Assembly (NCBI GenBank): GCA_016793305.1
Contig: JAEUHU010000355.1
Location: forward strand, 1-10,773
Source of the DNA: Planctomycetota bacterium
GTDB taxonomy: Bacteria; Planctomycetota; UBA1135; UBA2386
DNA: 10,773 nucleotides
Direction of reading: 5' to 3'
This document shows positions 1-7,297 of this stretch, one piece after another. A model generated the notes under the pieces. It was not told where the DNA came from. It searched no databases and saw only the letters and a program-made list of their open reading frames with translations. A program made the position numbers and the translations under genes. Position 1 is the first letter of the stretch, and every line of letters starts with the position of its first letter.

Positions 1-1685
1 GTCGCCGCGCGCTGCTGCATCGCCGCCACCGTCGCGGCGATCTCGTCGCGCTGCGCCAACAGTTGCCGCGCCCGCTGCACCCACGCATCGATCGCCGCCA
101 CCTGATGCGGCCAACCCGGCACCAGCGTCGCCTCCTCCGCCAGCAACTGCTCGTACGCGACCACCAGCGACAGCTGGTCGAACTCCTTCACCTTGCCCTC
201 GAACTGCTGGCGGGCAGCGGCCTCCTTGTTCGCGAGTTGCGCGTTCTCTCGCGCCTGTGCGTCGGCGCGCTGCGCGTAGACCGAGACGAAGAAGATGCCC
301 GCCACCAGGATCAGCACCGCGGCGGCGAGCGCGCTCGCCAGCGCACGATTGCGCCGCATCCAGAGCTTCATCTCGACCAACGCACCGGTGCGGTACGCCT
401 TCACCGTGCGCTGCGCGAGGAACGCCCGCACGTCCGCCGCCAGCTCGAGCGTGTTCGCGTACCGCTGCTCCCTCTCGCGCGCCATCGCCCGTTCGACGAT
501 TGCGACCAGTTCGGCCGGCACGCCCTTCTGCACCTCCTCGATGCGCTTGGGCGGGCCGAACAGCACGTCGTCGAGGATGCGGTAGGCGGGCTTGCGCGCA
601 CCCGGCGCCACGTACGGCGGCAGCCCTGTCAGCAGCTCGTACAGCATCGCCCCGATCGCATACACGTCGCCGCGCCCATCGAGCTCTTCGCTGCGCGCCT
701 GCTCCGGCGGCATGTAGCTCGGCGTGCCGAGCTGTTGCCCGTCCATCGACACCACCGACGACGCCGCATCCGTGTCGGCATCGCGCTGCCGCGCCGTGGC
801 GAGCCGCGAGATCCCGGTGCTGTCGTCCTTGCGAATGCGCAGGTCGTGCCGATCCGCCTGGCCCAGCACCTTCGCCAGCCCCCAGTCCATCACGTAGACC
901 TCGCCGAACCGGCCGACCATCACGTTGGCGGGCTTCAGGTCGCGATGCAGCACGCCCTTGTCGTGCGCATACGCCATCGTGTCGCAGACCTTCAGGATCA
1001 CTTCGAGCGCGCGCGTGGTCGTCCAGTCGTTGCGGTCGGCGTGCGCATCGGCGAAGACCTCGCTCGCCGTACGCCCCTTCACCAGCCGCATCGTGAACCA
1101 CACCTTGCCGTTGGCATCGAGTCCGAGTTCGTGCACCGGCACCACACCCGGGTGATCGAGCTGCGACGTCACCTGCGCTTCTTCGAGGAAGCGGCCGAGC
1201 AGCTGGTGCGACAGCTTGCGCTCGTCGTCGTCGCGCGGGGCGGCGCGCTCGAGCAGCACCTTCATCGCCAGCCGGCGGTTGAGGAAACGGTCGTGGATGC
1301 GCAGCACGGCGCCCATGCCGCCCTTGCCGACCTCGCCTTCGAGCGTGAAGCGCTGCTCGTCGAGCTTCGGCGCCTTCGCCAACTTCTCCATCAGCTCACC
1401 GGTCGCCGTCGACTGCACGTGGTCGGCAGCGTCGCGCGGTGGTGGGGTGGTGCCGTCCTGCGCCGTCGCCGCGAAGTCCCGCCGCGCTGCGCCGGCGAGC
1501 CCGCTCGTGCGCGCATCGCCGCGGCCCAGCAGCGCCAGAACCTCATCAGCCAGCCCGGCGTCGCCCGCCGCTTGGGCTCGCACGAAGGCGTCGCGTTCGC
1601 CAACTGGCAACGAGAGCGCGCGTTCGAACAGCGCGCGCACCTGTCGGAGCCGCGGTGCTCCTGGTTCTGGGGCTGGGGTTGGCAT
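1..1685 (-). CDS. Transmembrane Ser/Thr protein kinase (Pkn-type), C-terminus cut by window edge
   Basis: This is a membrane-anchored Hanks-type kinase; 561 codons are visible and the frame is still open at position 1. The kinase domain spans about residues 113-425. It shows a glycine loop (GEVGKGGMGAV, about 117-127), the ATP lysine in AMKVL (K142), a likely helix-C Glu in FLEEAQ, the catalytic loop HRDLKPAN (247-254), DWGLAK (267-272) in place of DFG, and GTPSYMPPEQA (320-330). About 47 residues separate DWG from GTPSY, a long activation segment rich in Asp, Ser and Thr. A hydrophobic helix at 449-470 is followed by an Ala/Gln/Glu-rich, probably coiled-coil stretch. Residues 1-110 resemble the N-terminal helical region common in planctomycete kinases. 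ATG 1685 was chosen because it precedes that region; an in-frame ATG at 1760 is possible, and neither has a Shine-Dalgarno. The kinase lies downstream of the HAD gene on the same strand. Its substrate is unknown. Confidence 0.93.
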   Translation of the reverse strand, partial: MPTPAPEPGAPRLRQVRALFERALSLPVGERDAFVRAQAAGDAGLADEVLALLGRGDARTSGLAGAARRDFAATAQDGTTPPPRDAADHVQSTATGELMEKLAKAPKLDEQRFTLEGEVGKGGMGAVLRIHDRFLNRRLAMKVLLERAAPRDDDERKLSHQLLGRFLEEAQVTSQLDHPGVVPVHELGLDANGKVWFTMRLVKGRTASEVFADAHADRNDWTTTRALEVILKVCDTMAYAHDKGVLHRDLKPANVMVGRFGEVYVMDWGLAKVLGQADRHDLRIRKDDSTGISRLATARQRDADTDAASSVVSMDGQQLGTPSYMPPEQARSEELDGRGDVYAIGAMLYELLTGLPPYVAPGARKPAYRILDDVLFGPPKRIEEVQKGVPAELVAIVERAMAREREQRYANTLELAADVRAFLAQRTVKAYRTGALVEMKLWMRRNRALASALAAAVLILVAGIFFVSVYAQRADAQARENAQLANKEAAARQQFEGKVKEFDQLSLVVAYEQLLAEEATLVPGWPHQVAAIDAWVQRARQLLAQRDEIAATVAAMQQRAA

Positions 1686-1835
1686 CGCGGGACGCAGACG
1701 CGGTGGCGATGCAGTCTCCGAGCCCCGGCTGCCGCATGCAATGCCGCGCTGGGGAGGCATGGGCCATCGTGGCTCAGCCAAGCCACCCGGCTCTGGGCGA
1801 TGCGGCCCGCGGACGACCCGCAGGTCGGGCCGGGC
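1686..1835 (-). other. Spacer between HAD gene and kinase, with two small hairpins
   Basis: This 150-bp gap contains no convincing gene. Two short perfect inverted repeats are visible: CGACC/GGTCG around a 4-base loop at 1814-1827, which lies just past the HAD stop codon, and GTGGCT/AGCCAC around a 6-base loop at 1769-1786. Neither is followed by a T-run on the minus strand, so they are not classic intrinsic terminators. They could separate the HAD and kinase transcripts or mean nothing in such GC-rich DNA. If the kinase starts at the alternative ATG at 1760, part of this gap is coding. Confidence 0.3.
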
Positions 1836-2414
1836 TCAGTTGCGCAGCGCGAACTCGAACTGGTTGACGCGCGCGACCGCGTGCCACAGGTCGTCCTCGA
1901 CGAAGTGCGGCTCGACGTCGAACTCACCGTCGTTGCCGCCCTTGCCGGTGCGCACCAGCACGGTGCCGAGCTCGGCGCGCTGGGCGGCCAGCATGTCGGC
2001 GGTGGTGTGGCCGATCATCCAGCAGCGCTGCAGGTTCAGGTCGAACTCCTGCTGCGCCATCTTGTAGATGCCCGGGCCGGGCTTGCGGAACACGCTGTCC
2101 TTGCGGAAGCGGCCCTTGCCCTTCGGGTGGTAGGGGCAGGAGTAGATCTTGGTGATCGGGATCTGCTCGTCCTGCATGCGGCGCAGGAAGGCTTCGCAGA
2201 ACTTCATGAAGTCGCGTTCCTTCAGGTCGCCGAAGGCGATGTCCTGGCGGCTGGTCGCGACGAACAGGCGGAACTGCTTCGGGTCGATCCGGGTCAGCGC
2301 CTCGACCGCGCGGTCCAGGAACTCGATCGTGCCGTCGGCCGAAAGCCGTGCCTTCTGCACGAGCACGCCGTCGAGTTCGAAGAAGATGCCTTGCTTGTCG
2401 GGGATCTTGGCCAT
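1836..2414 (-). CDS. GmhB/HisB-N-like HAD protein with lost catalytic and zinc residues
   Basis: This 192-residue protein aligns along its length with D-glycero-D-manno-heptose 1,7-bisphosphate phosphatase (GmhB) and the related HisB N-terminal domain, cytoplasmic HAD phosphatases. Matching landmarks are FFELDGVL (residues 11-18, motif I), VATS (52-55, motif II Thr54), CPYHPKGKG (93-101), RKPGPG (110-115, motif III Lys111) and WMIGHTTADM (132-141, motif IV). Key residues have changed. The usual nucleophile Asp is Glu13 (codon GAA), although the second Asp (D15) remains. The Asp after the motif IV Gly is His136 (codon CAC). Of the four zinc ligands in the GmhB loop, Cys93 and His96 remain, but the paired Cys positions are Ser107 and Phe109. 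Normal phosphatase activity is therefore doubtful and a binding role is possible. ATG 2414 was chosen because homology begins just after it; an in-frame ATG at 2459 would add 15 non-conserved residues. Neither start has a Shine-Dalgarno. Confidence 0.85.
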   Translation of the reverse strand: MAKIPDKQGIFFELDGVLVQKARLSADGTIEFLDRAVEALTRIDPKQFRLFVATSRQDIAFGDLKERDFMKFCEAFLRRMQDEQIPITKIYSCPYHPKGKGRFRKDSVFRKPGPGIYKMAQQEFDLNLQRCWMIGHTTADMLAAQRAELGTVLVRTGKGGNDGEFDVEPHFVEDDLWHAVARVNQFEFALRN

Positions 2415-2737
2415 GCGGTCGTCGGGGGTGGGGGAGCCTTCGCTCGGGGCCCATGGCATCGGCAGTTTGGAGCAGCGGCTTGATCTGTAGGGAAAGATGC
2501 CATGGTCGGACCGGGGGGCGGGGGCGTCAGCTCTGGCTCGCTGAGGCTCGGATGGGAGCTCTTAAGATGCCGCTGGGTGGCGTGTTGCGACGACCATCCG
2601 ATGGCGTTGCGGCGCGCCGAGCGTGCCGAAGTCAAAGCCTCTCTGCGGACTTGCGTCAAAAAGTCGGGCCGCCGTCGCCCTCTGGTGCGTAGGGCTCGTC
2701 ATACTGACGCGCCGTCCCTGGACCCTCGCCGCACCCC
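2415..2737. other. Divergent intergenic region between the HAD and ECF sigma genes
   Basis: About 320 bp separate the two divergent starts. Several open frames cross it, but they run antisense to, or out of frame with, the flanking genes and give Arg/Pro/Gly-rich translations with no recognisable domain, so none is called. It should contain promoters for both directions. I could not find a convincing -35/-10 pair or an obvious ECF-type -35 element in either direction. The stretch around 2650-2705, with a short A-run and a CATACT hexamer, is the least GC-rich part. Confidence 0.5.
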
Positions 2738-3319
2738 TTGAGTCAGCGCCCTGAGAACGAGTTGATGCTCCGGGTCCAAGCCGGAGATCTGGGCGCGTTC
2801 GAGCAGTTGGTCGAACGGTTCCAGTCCATGGTCCACGGGTTGGCAATGAGCATCCTCCGTCGTCCGGAGGACGCGGAAGAAGCAGCGCAGGACGCGTTCC
2901 TGAAGCTGTTCCGGGCTCGATCGCAGTTCGACCACACGCGGAGCCTCGAGCCGTGGCTGCTGCGCATCGCTGGCAATGCATGCCGCGACAAGCTGCGTCG
3001 CCGCCGATCGGCCGAATTGCCGATCGCGGAGCTGCCCGGTCGCGGTTCCTCGAGTGACGAGCGCGATCCGCTGCTGGAGCTTCCGGATGCCCGAGCTGCG
3101 CAGGGGGCTGCCCGCCAACACATCGACCACACGGTGCGCGGCGAGCTCGAGCAGTTGTCCGATCGGGTGCGGCTGCCCTTGGAGCTGAAGTACCTGCGAG
3201 GCTTCACCAACCAGCAGATCGCCGAGGCGCTCGAGATCTCGCTGAGCAACGTCAAGGTGCAGCTGGCGCGGGGCAAGGACATCCTCTCCAGCCGACTGCA
3301 GGGGGTCTACGAGCGATGA
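2738..3319 (+). CDS. ECF-family (sigma-70 group 4) RNA polymerase sigma factor
   Basis: This 193-residue protein directs RNA polymerase to specific promoters and would be held inactive by the anti-sigma-like protein encoded next to it. It has the two ECF domains. Sigma region 2 spans about residues 8-90, with QAGDLGAFEQLVERF near the N-terminus, then EDAEEAAQDAFLKLF (region 2.2) and EPWLLRIAGNACRDKLRRRR (regions 2.3-2.4). Sigma-4 spans about 130-188, with LPLELKYLRGFTNQQIAEAL and SLSNVKVQLARGK forming the helix-turn-helix. The acidic linker between them is Ser/Asp-rich. The start is TTG at 2738: an in-frame stop lies at 2705-2707 with no ATG or GTG between, and the first ATG (2765) would remove the start of region 2. 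The stop codon overlaps the next gene's start (ATGA at 3316-3319), suggesting translational coupling. The regulon is unknown. Confidence 0.94.
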   Translation: MSQRPENELMLRVQAGDLGAFEQLVERFQSMVHGLAMSILRRPEDAEEAAQDAFLKLFRARSQFDHTRSLEPWLLRIAGNACRDKLRRRRSAELPIAELPGRGSSSDERDPLLELPDARAAQGAARQHIDHTVRGELEQLSDRVRLPLELKYLRGFTNQQIAEALEISLSNVKVQLARGKDILSSRLQGVYER

Positions 3320-5961
3320 ACTCGCCGCGAGAGCCCCTCCATCAGCCGCCGAACCCCGCCGACCTGCTGCGGGTTCCGCCGGGTTCCCCGCGCTGCGCGG
3401 AGGTTCGTGGCCTGCTGCGCGACTTCGTCGACGGCGACCTCGAGGTCGGATCCGTGCGCGAGGTCGAGGAGCACGTCTCGGCCTGCCGCACCTGCGCCGT
3501 CGAGCTCGCCCGCACCGAGCACGAGTTGCTGCGCCTGCGGGCGCTGTTCGGCTCGGTGCGTCGCGAGGACGCGCGCGATGCCGGTCGTGCTCTGGCCTCG
3601 GGATTCGCCAAGCGCGTCGTCGATCGCTTGGTGCTCGACGAGACGTCGATGGTCTCGGCGGCAGACGTGCAGCGGGCCGTTGTGGCGGCTTCGCAGGAAG
3701 GTCCTGGATCGTCAGGGCGAACTTCGTCGTCGAGTGTGGGCCAAGGCAGTCGATCGCAAAGCGGTGGCTCCCAAAGCGGTGGCTCGACGGCTTGGTGGCG
3801 ATCGTCGGTGGCGCCAGCGGTGGCGGTGCTGGGCGCGACGTTCGTGTTCTGCGTGCTGCTCGCCATCACGGTGTTCTCGGCCGAGGGGGCTGGCCCCCGG
3901 CCGGTGGCGCGCCTGGTGGTGCTCGAAGCGGCTCACACCTTCGACGTGAGCGGGCGCCGGCTCGGGGCCGGTAGCGGCGTCGGCGACTCGCAGTCGGTGC
4001 GGGTCGGTCGTGGCGGTGAGGCTCGCATCGACTGGCACGACCTGAGCTCGGGGCCACAGCCCGCCGCGACGCTGCAGGTGCGCGGCGAGGGCCTCGTGCG
4101 CATGGAGAACGGCGCCCCGGTGCTGTGGAACGGCCGCCTCGAGGTCGATTCCCATCGCGACGTCGCGTTGCCGCTCGCCGACGGCAGCCGCGTCGAATTC
4201 GGGGTCGGCGAGTACGTCGTGATCGCCGAACTGGCCGGAGTGCAGGACGTCGATCCGGATCGCACGGACGGTTCGAGCCTGACGGCGGCCCCCGCGGACC
4301 TGCTGGTACGCGTCGAAGTGAAGAGCGGCCAGCCGGCGTCGATCGTCAATGTCCACGGGCCGGCTCTGGTCGCGCGCGGCCAGATCGGCGTCTACACCAC
4401 CGGCTCGCCGGTGTCGGTGGTGTCCGGGGGTGGGGTCGCGGTCGCTGGCGACGGTCCGCCGCGCGTCCGGGAGACGCCGGGCGGACTTTCGACCGATGCC
4501 TCGGTCGGTGGCCACGTCCGCGAGCGCAATGGCCTGCCCAGCGCCGGCTCGATCGTCTACTACCAGTTCGCCAGCAACGGGGTCGTCCAGAGTGGGGCGC
4601 GGGTCACGGGTCTCGATGGCGGCTTCCTGGTCCATCCCGATCAGCCTTGCACCAGCGACTTCGCGGTGGTGATGGCGACACCGGCCGAGCTGCGGCGAGA
4701 GCTGGGCGTGCTGGTGCCGGATGCCGTGTCGCTGGTCAAGAACGGCAGCGCGGCGCAGTTCGCGGCGCCGTTGGTGTTCGACCTCGCGGCGGCGCTCGAG
4801 GGCACCGTGTCGGACGACCTGCAGCAGCTCCGCGCCAACGTGGCGGTGCTGCCCTGTGTCGTCGACGAGCTGTTCGGGGGCCTGTTCCTGCTCGAGGCCG
4901 CGCGCTCGCTGACCGGGGTCGACGGTCGCTTCACCATCGAACGCCTGCCGGCGAGCCTGCCGCCGCACCAGAGCTTGGTGTTGCTGCTGGTGCATCCTGA
5001 GCTCGACCTCGCGATCGTTCCCGTGCCCGAGCGAGGTGGGGTGTTGGCGCATGCCCCGCTGCCGACCATCCAATTGCATCGGTTGCGGACGATCAAGCTG
5101 GACGACCTGCCCGCCAACGCGAGTGTCGAGGTGTTCGAGGTCGCCGACGGCGGTGGCACGGTGCTGCCGACGGGATCGTGCCTGCGTCGCCGAGTGGTGC
5201 AGACCGACGCCTGGGGCCGGGTGATGACGTTCCAGGTGGGCTACGGCACGCTGTGGGTGCGGCTCGGTTCGGGCCAGCCGGCGCTCGTGCGCATGCTCGG
5301 CTTCGAGACCATGAGTGGTGGCGTGCCGAAGTTCGAGCCGCAGGGCCCCTGGAGCGCCATGGCGAGCCTGTTCCGACCGCTGCAGCCGATCGCCGGCACC
5401 GACGTGGAGATCGCCAGCAGCTACCGCCACCAGCGATTCCAGGCTGGTCCGCTGCTGGCCGCTGCCGAGAACGCCACCCTGCTGGTGCGCGACTCGTTGG
5501 GCCGCCCGTTCGCCGGGGCCCAGGTGTTCGCGGTCGATCCTGCGGGCACGCCGGAGTTCGCCGACGTGCGCTTCCTCGGGTTCACGAACTCGATCGGCTC
5601 GATCTCCTTGGAGCCGGTCCGCGACGACGGCGACTTGTTCGTGATCGCCGCCGATGGCAGCGTCGCCTACCTGGCCGAACCGCAGGCGGCGGTCGGCCAT
5701 GTCAACCTGACCCTGAACCAGGTCGGGCGGGTGCTGCTGGATCCGTCGCTGCGTCCGAGCTCTGGCACCGAACCGGTGGTCGCGCGGTTCGAGCGCGTGG
5801 ACGAGTGTCTGCCCGGTCTCAACCCCATCGCCATCCGGCACGCGAGCCAGGCGACGGGCTGGGAGTTCGGGAACCTCGTGCCCGGGACCTACCGTGTGCA
5901 TCACCACGGCGAACTCCACGAACTGGTGGTGCCGTCTGGTGGATTCGTGGTTCTCGATTGA
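3316..5961 (+). CDS. Large transmembrane zinc-finger anti-sigma factor with extended sensor region
   Basis: This 881-residue protein probably binds the upstream sigma factor in the cytoplasm and senses a signal outside the membrane. The N-terminal region (about 26-75) is a ZAS-type anti-sigma domain: a Cys near residue 27, DFVDGDL, then HVSACRTC with the H-x3-C-x2-C motif (H53, C57, C60). A Ser/Gly-rich linker (about 128-160) leads to one transmembrane helix (about 166-187). The exported part begins with a FecR-like segment (about 198-305), where VGRGGEARIDW and WNGRLEVDS resemble the G-x-A-x-L and NG-x-L blocks of FecR; this match is tentative. Segments near 397-440 (GGHVRERNGLPSAGSIVYY) and 718-770 (LLVRDSLGRPFAGAQVF) resemble carboxypeptidase-regulatory-like beta domains. 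The ATGA overlap with the sigma gene supports the pairing. Typical ZAS anti-sigma factors are much shorter. The ligand is unknown. Confidence 0.85.
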   Translation: MNSPREPLHQPPNPADLLRVPPGSPRCAEVRGLLRDFVDGDLEVGSVREVEEHVSACRTCAVELARTEHELLRLRALFGSVRREDARDAGRALASGFAKRVVDRLVLDETSMVSAADVQRAVVAASQEGPGSSGRTSSSSVGQGSRSQSGGSQSGGSTAWWRSSVAPAVAVLGATFVFCVLLAITVFSAEGAGPRPVARLVVLEAAHTFDVSGRRLGAGSGVGDSQSVRVGRGGEARIDWHDLSSGPQPAATLQVRGEGLVRMENGAPVLWNGRLEVDSHRDVALPLADGSRVEFGVGEYVVIAELAGVQDVDPDRTDGSSLTAAPADLLVRVEVKSGQPASIVNVHGPALVARGQIGVYTTGSPVSVVSGGGVAVAGDGPPRVRETPGGLSTDASVGGHVRERNGLPSAGSIVYYQFASNGVVQSGARVTGLDGGFLVHPDQPCTSDFAVVMATPAELRRELGVLVPDAVSLVKNGSAAQFAAPLVFDLAAALEGTVSDDLQQLRANVAVLPCVVDELFGGLFLLEAARSLTGVDGRFTIERLPASLPPHQSLVLLLVHPELDLAIVPVPERGGVLAHAPLPTIQLHRLRTIKLDDLPANASVEVFEVADGGGTVLPTGSCLRRRVVQTDAWGRVMTFQVGYGTLWVRLGSGQPALVRMLGFETMSGGVPKFEPQGPWSAMASLFRPLQPIAGTDVEIASSYRHQRFQAGPLLAAAENATLLVRDSLGRPFAGAQVFAVDPAGTPEFADVRFLGFTNSIGSISLEPVRDDGDLFVIAADGSVAYLAEPQAAVGHVNLTLNQVGRVLLDPSLRPSSGTEPVVARFERVDECLPGLNPIAIRHASQATGWEFGNLVPGTYRVHHHGELHELVVPSGGFVVLD
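3756..3785 (+). repeat. Two-copy 15-bp tandem repeat inside the anti-sigma gene
   Basis: Two adjacent 15-base units (3756-3770 and 3771-3785) differ only in their first base and share CAAAGCGGTGGCTC. Being a multiple of three, they encode a duplicated Gln-Ser-Gly-Gly-Ser unit in the flexible linker just before the transmembrane helix. This is likely a small slippage duplication in a tolerant region. Confidence 0.85.
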
Positions 5962-6072
5962 GATGCTGAGCCGGGTCGCTGCCCCGTGGCACGCGCCGTT
6001 CCACTCGCCCGCAGGTTCTTGGGGTCGGCCGGTCGATGAAGCTGGCTCGTGGCGCAACCTGCCCAGCGATCG

Positions 6073-7257
6073 ATGAACTCCCCATCTCGGCATGTCGTCG
6101 GCGTCGTGGCGTTGGTCGTCATGTTCGGCGGGGCCGGGTGGTTCTCGTCTTCGGTCTTCGGTCCGTTGGGCGGAGGCGCAGCCGCTCTCGTCGCCGCGTC
6201 GGGCATGATTGCGTGGTCCCTCCGACGGCGCCGCCGGGAGCACGATTGGATCATCGCGCAGGTTCTTCGCCTGGCGGGCGGGGGCAGGAAGGCCGACTCG
6301 GTGGTGCTGCCGGCTCCTGTAGGGGACGCGTTCGGCGAACTCGCAGATGCCCTCCGAGAACGTCACGGGAAGCTCGAGGCCGCCGCGGCGCGGATCGTCC
6401 GCACTGCCGACGACCTGCGGCGCGAGGCCCAGTGGGTCGCGGAGTCGTCGCGCACGTCGCAGCAGCAGACGGCTTTGATGGTGACCGCCGTCGACCAGTT
6501 GAAGTTCGGTACCGGCGCGGTCTCGAGCGGCACCAGCCTGCTCGGCGAGGACCTTCGGGCGGTCCTCGCGGCGCTGGGCGAGGCGCAGCCGGCGTCGGGG
6601 ATCACCGACCAGCAAGCGGTGAGGGTGGCCGAGACCTGCGCCGGGGTGGCGCAGCGAAGCTCGGCCGCGGGACAGGTTCTCGATCAGGTCGGCGAGGCCG
6701 TGGCCGCCATCGCCGCGGTCGCGGTCGGCATCGAGGAGGTGGCAGACCAGACCAACCTGTTGGCGTTGAATGCGACCATCGAGGCCGCCCGGGCTGGCGA
6801 AGCAGGCCGCGGCTTCGCGGTCGTCGCCGAACAGGTGAAGGAGCTCGCGCGACAGACCGCGGGATCGACCCAGGACATCCGCAGCCGGATCGAGCGCATC
6901 GTTGCGACCAGCCAGAGGGCGGCCGCCGCGATCGCCGGCATGCGGCACGATGCCGACCGCTTGGGCGTCGAGGCTCGCTCCCTGGTGCAGCACACGGCCC
7001 GGCAGCGTCAGATGATCGACGACGCGATGGGGCGCTCGGTCAAGATGGAGGTCGAACTGCGGGATCTGGTGGTTGCCGCCGAGCGGGTGTCCGCTGCCGG
7101 GCAGGCCATGCAGGGCGCCATGGGCACCACCGACCACGTGGCACGGGAGTCGACCCAGGGGGTGCTGATCCTGCGAGCCGACAGCGACGAGCTCCAGGCC
7201 GCCACGGCAGCCCTGATCGGTGCTGTGGAACTGGCGCGGCCGGCGGCGTCGACCTGA
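6073..7257 (+). CDS. Methyl-accepting chemotaxis protein lacking a periplasmic sensor domain
   Basis: This 394-residue membrane protein carries the chemoreceptor signalling domain that controls CheA kinase through CheW. The hairpin tip is nearly canonical: [18 protein letters not shown] (221-238) continuing through [21 protein letters not shown] to about 259. Long helical arms flank it on both sides (about 105-220 and 260-388). The N-terminus has two hydrophobic helices, about 8-29 and 33-50, joined by only a few residues, followed by RRRRR (51-55), so there is essentially no extracytoplasmic domain. The stretch [20 protein letters not shown] (about 85-104) resembles the second helix of a HAMP domain, suggesting a HAMP-like linker. 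No C-terminal CheR/CheB-tethering pentapeptide is seen. ATG 6073 was chosen; an in-frame GTG at 6049 would add 8 residues, and neither has a Shine-Dalgarno. It lies 111 bp after the anti-sigma gene, with no other chemotaxis gene in view. Confidence 0.93.
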   Translation: MNSPSRHVVGVVALVVMFGGAGWFSSSVFGPLGGGAAALVAASGMIAWSLRRRRREHDWIIAQVLRLAGGGRKADSVVLPAPVGDAFGELADALRERHGKLEAAAARIVRTADDLRREAQWVAESSRTSQQQTALMVTAVDQLKFGTGAVSSGTSLLGEDLRAVLAALGEAQPASGITDQQAVRVAETCAGVAQRSSAAGQVLDQVGEAVAAIAAVAVGIEEVADQTNLLALNATIEAARAGEAGRGFAVVAEQVKELARQTAGSTQDIRSRIERIVATSQRAAAAIAGMRHDADRLGVEARSLVQHTARQRQMIDDAMGRSVKMEVELRDLVVAAERVSAAGQAMQGAMGTTDHVARESTQGVLILRADSDELQAATAALIGAVELARPAAST

Positions 7258-7297
7258 CGCGGGCACGAACTCGCCTCGCGGCGTCGGCATCGCCAAG

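Noticed and set aside
63..2483. Open frame of 806 codons on the plus strand
   Set aside because: It is antisense to both the kinase and the HAD gene, crosses their intergenic gap, and encodes a His/Arg/Leu-rich chain with no recognisable motif.
2502..2741. Small plus-strand frame of 79 codons upstream of the sigma gene
   Set aside because: It has Arg/Gly-rich translation, no Shine-Dalgarno and no recognisable similarity. It may be chance in a GC-rich intergenic region.
3756..3785. Tandem repeat as a possible start of a repeat array or CRISPR
   Set aside because: There are only two directly adjacent 15-bp copies in frame within a coding linker, with no spacers.
6011..6062. Inverted repeat GCAGGTT/AACCTGC before the chemoreceptor gene
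   Set aside because: There are only 7 pairs around a 38-base loop, with no T-run and no clear operator layout; it is likely chance.
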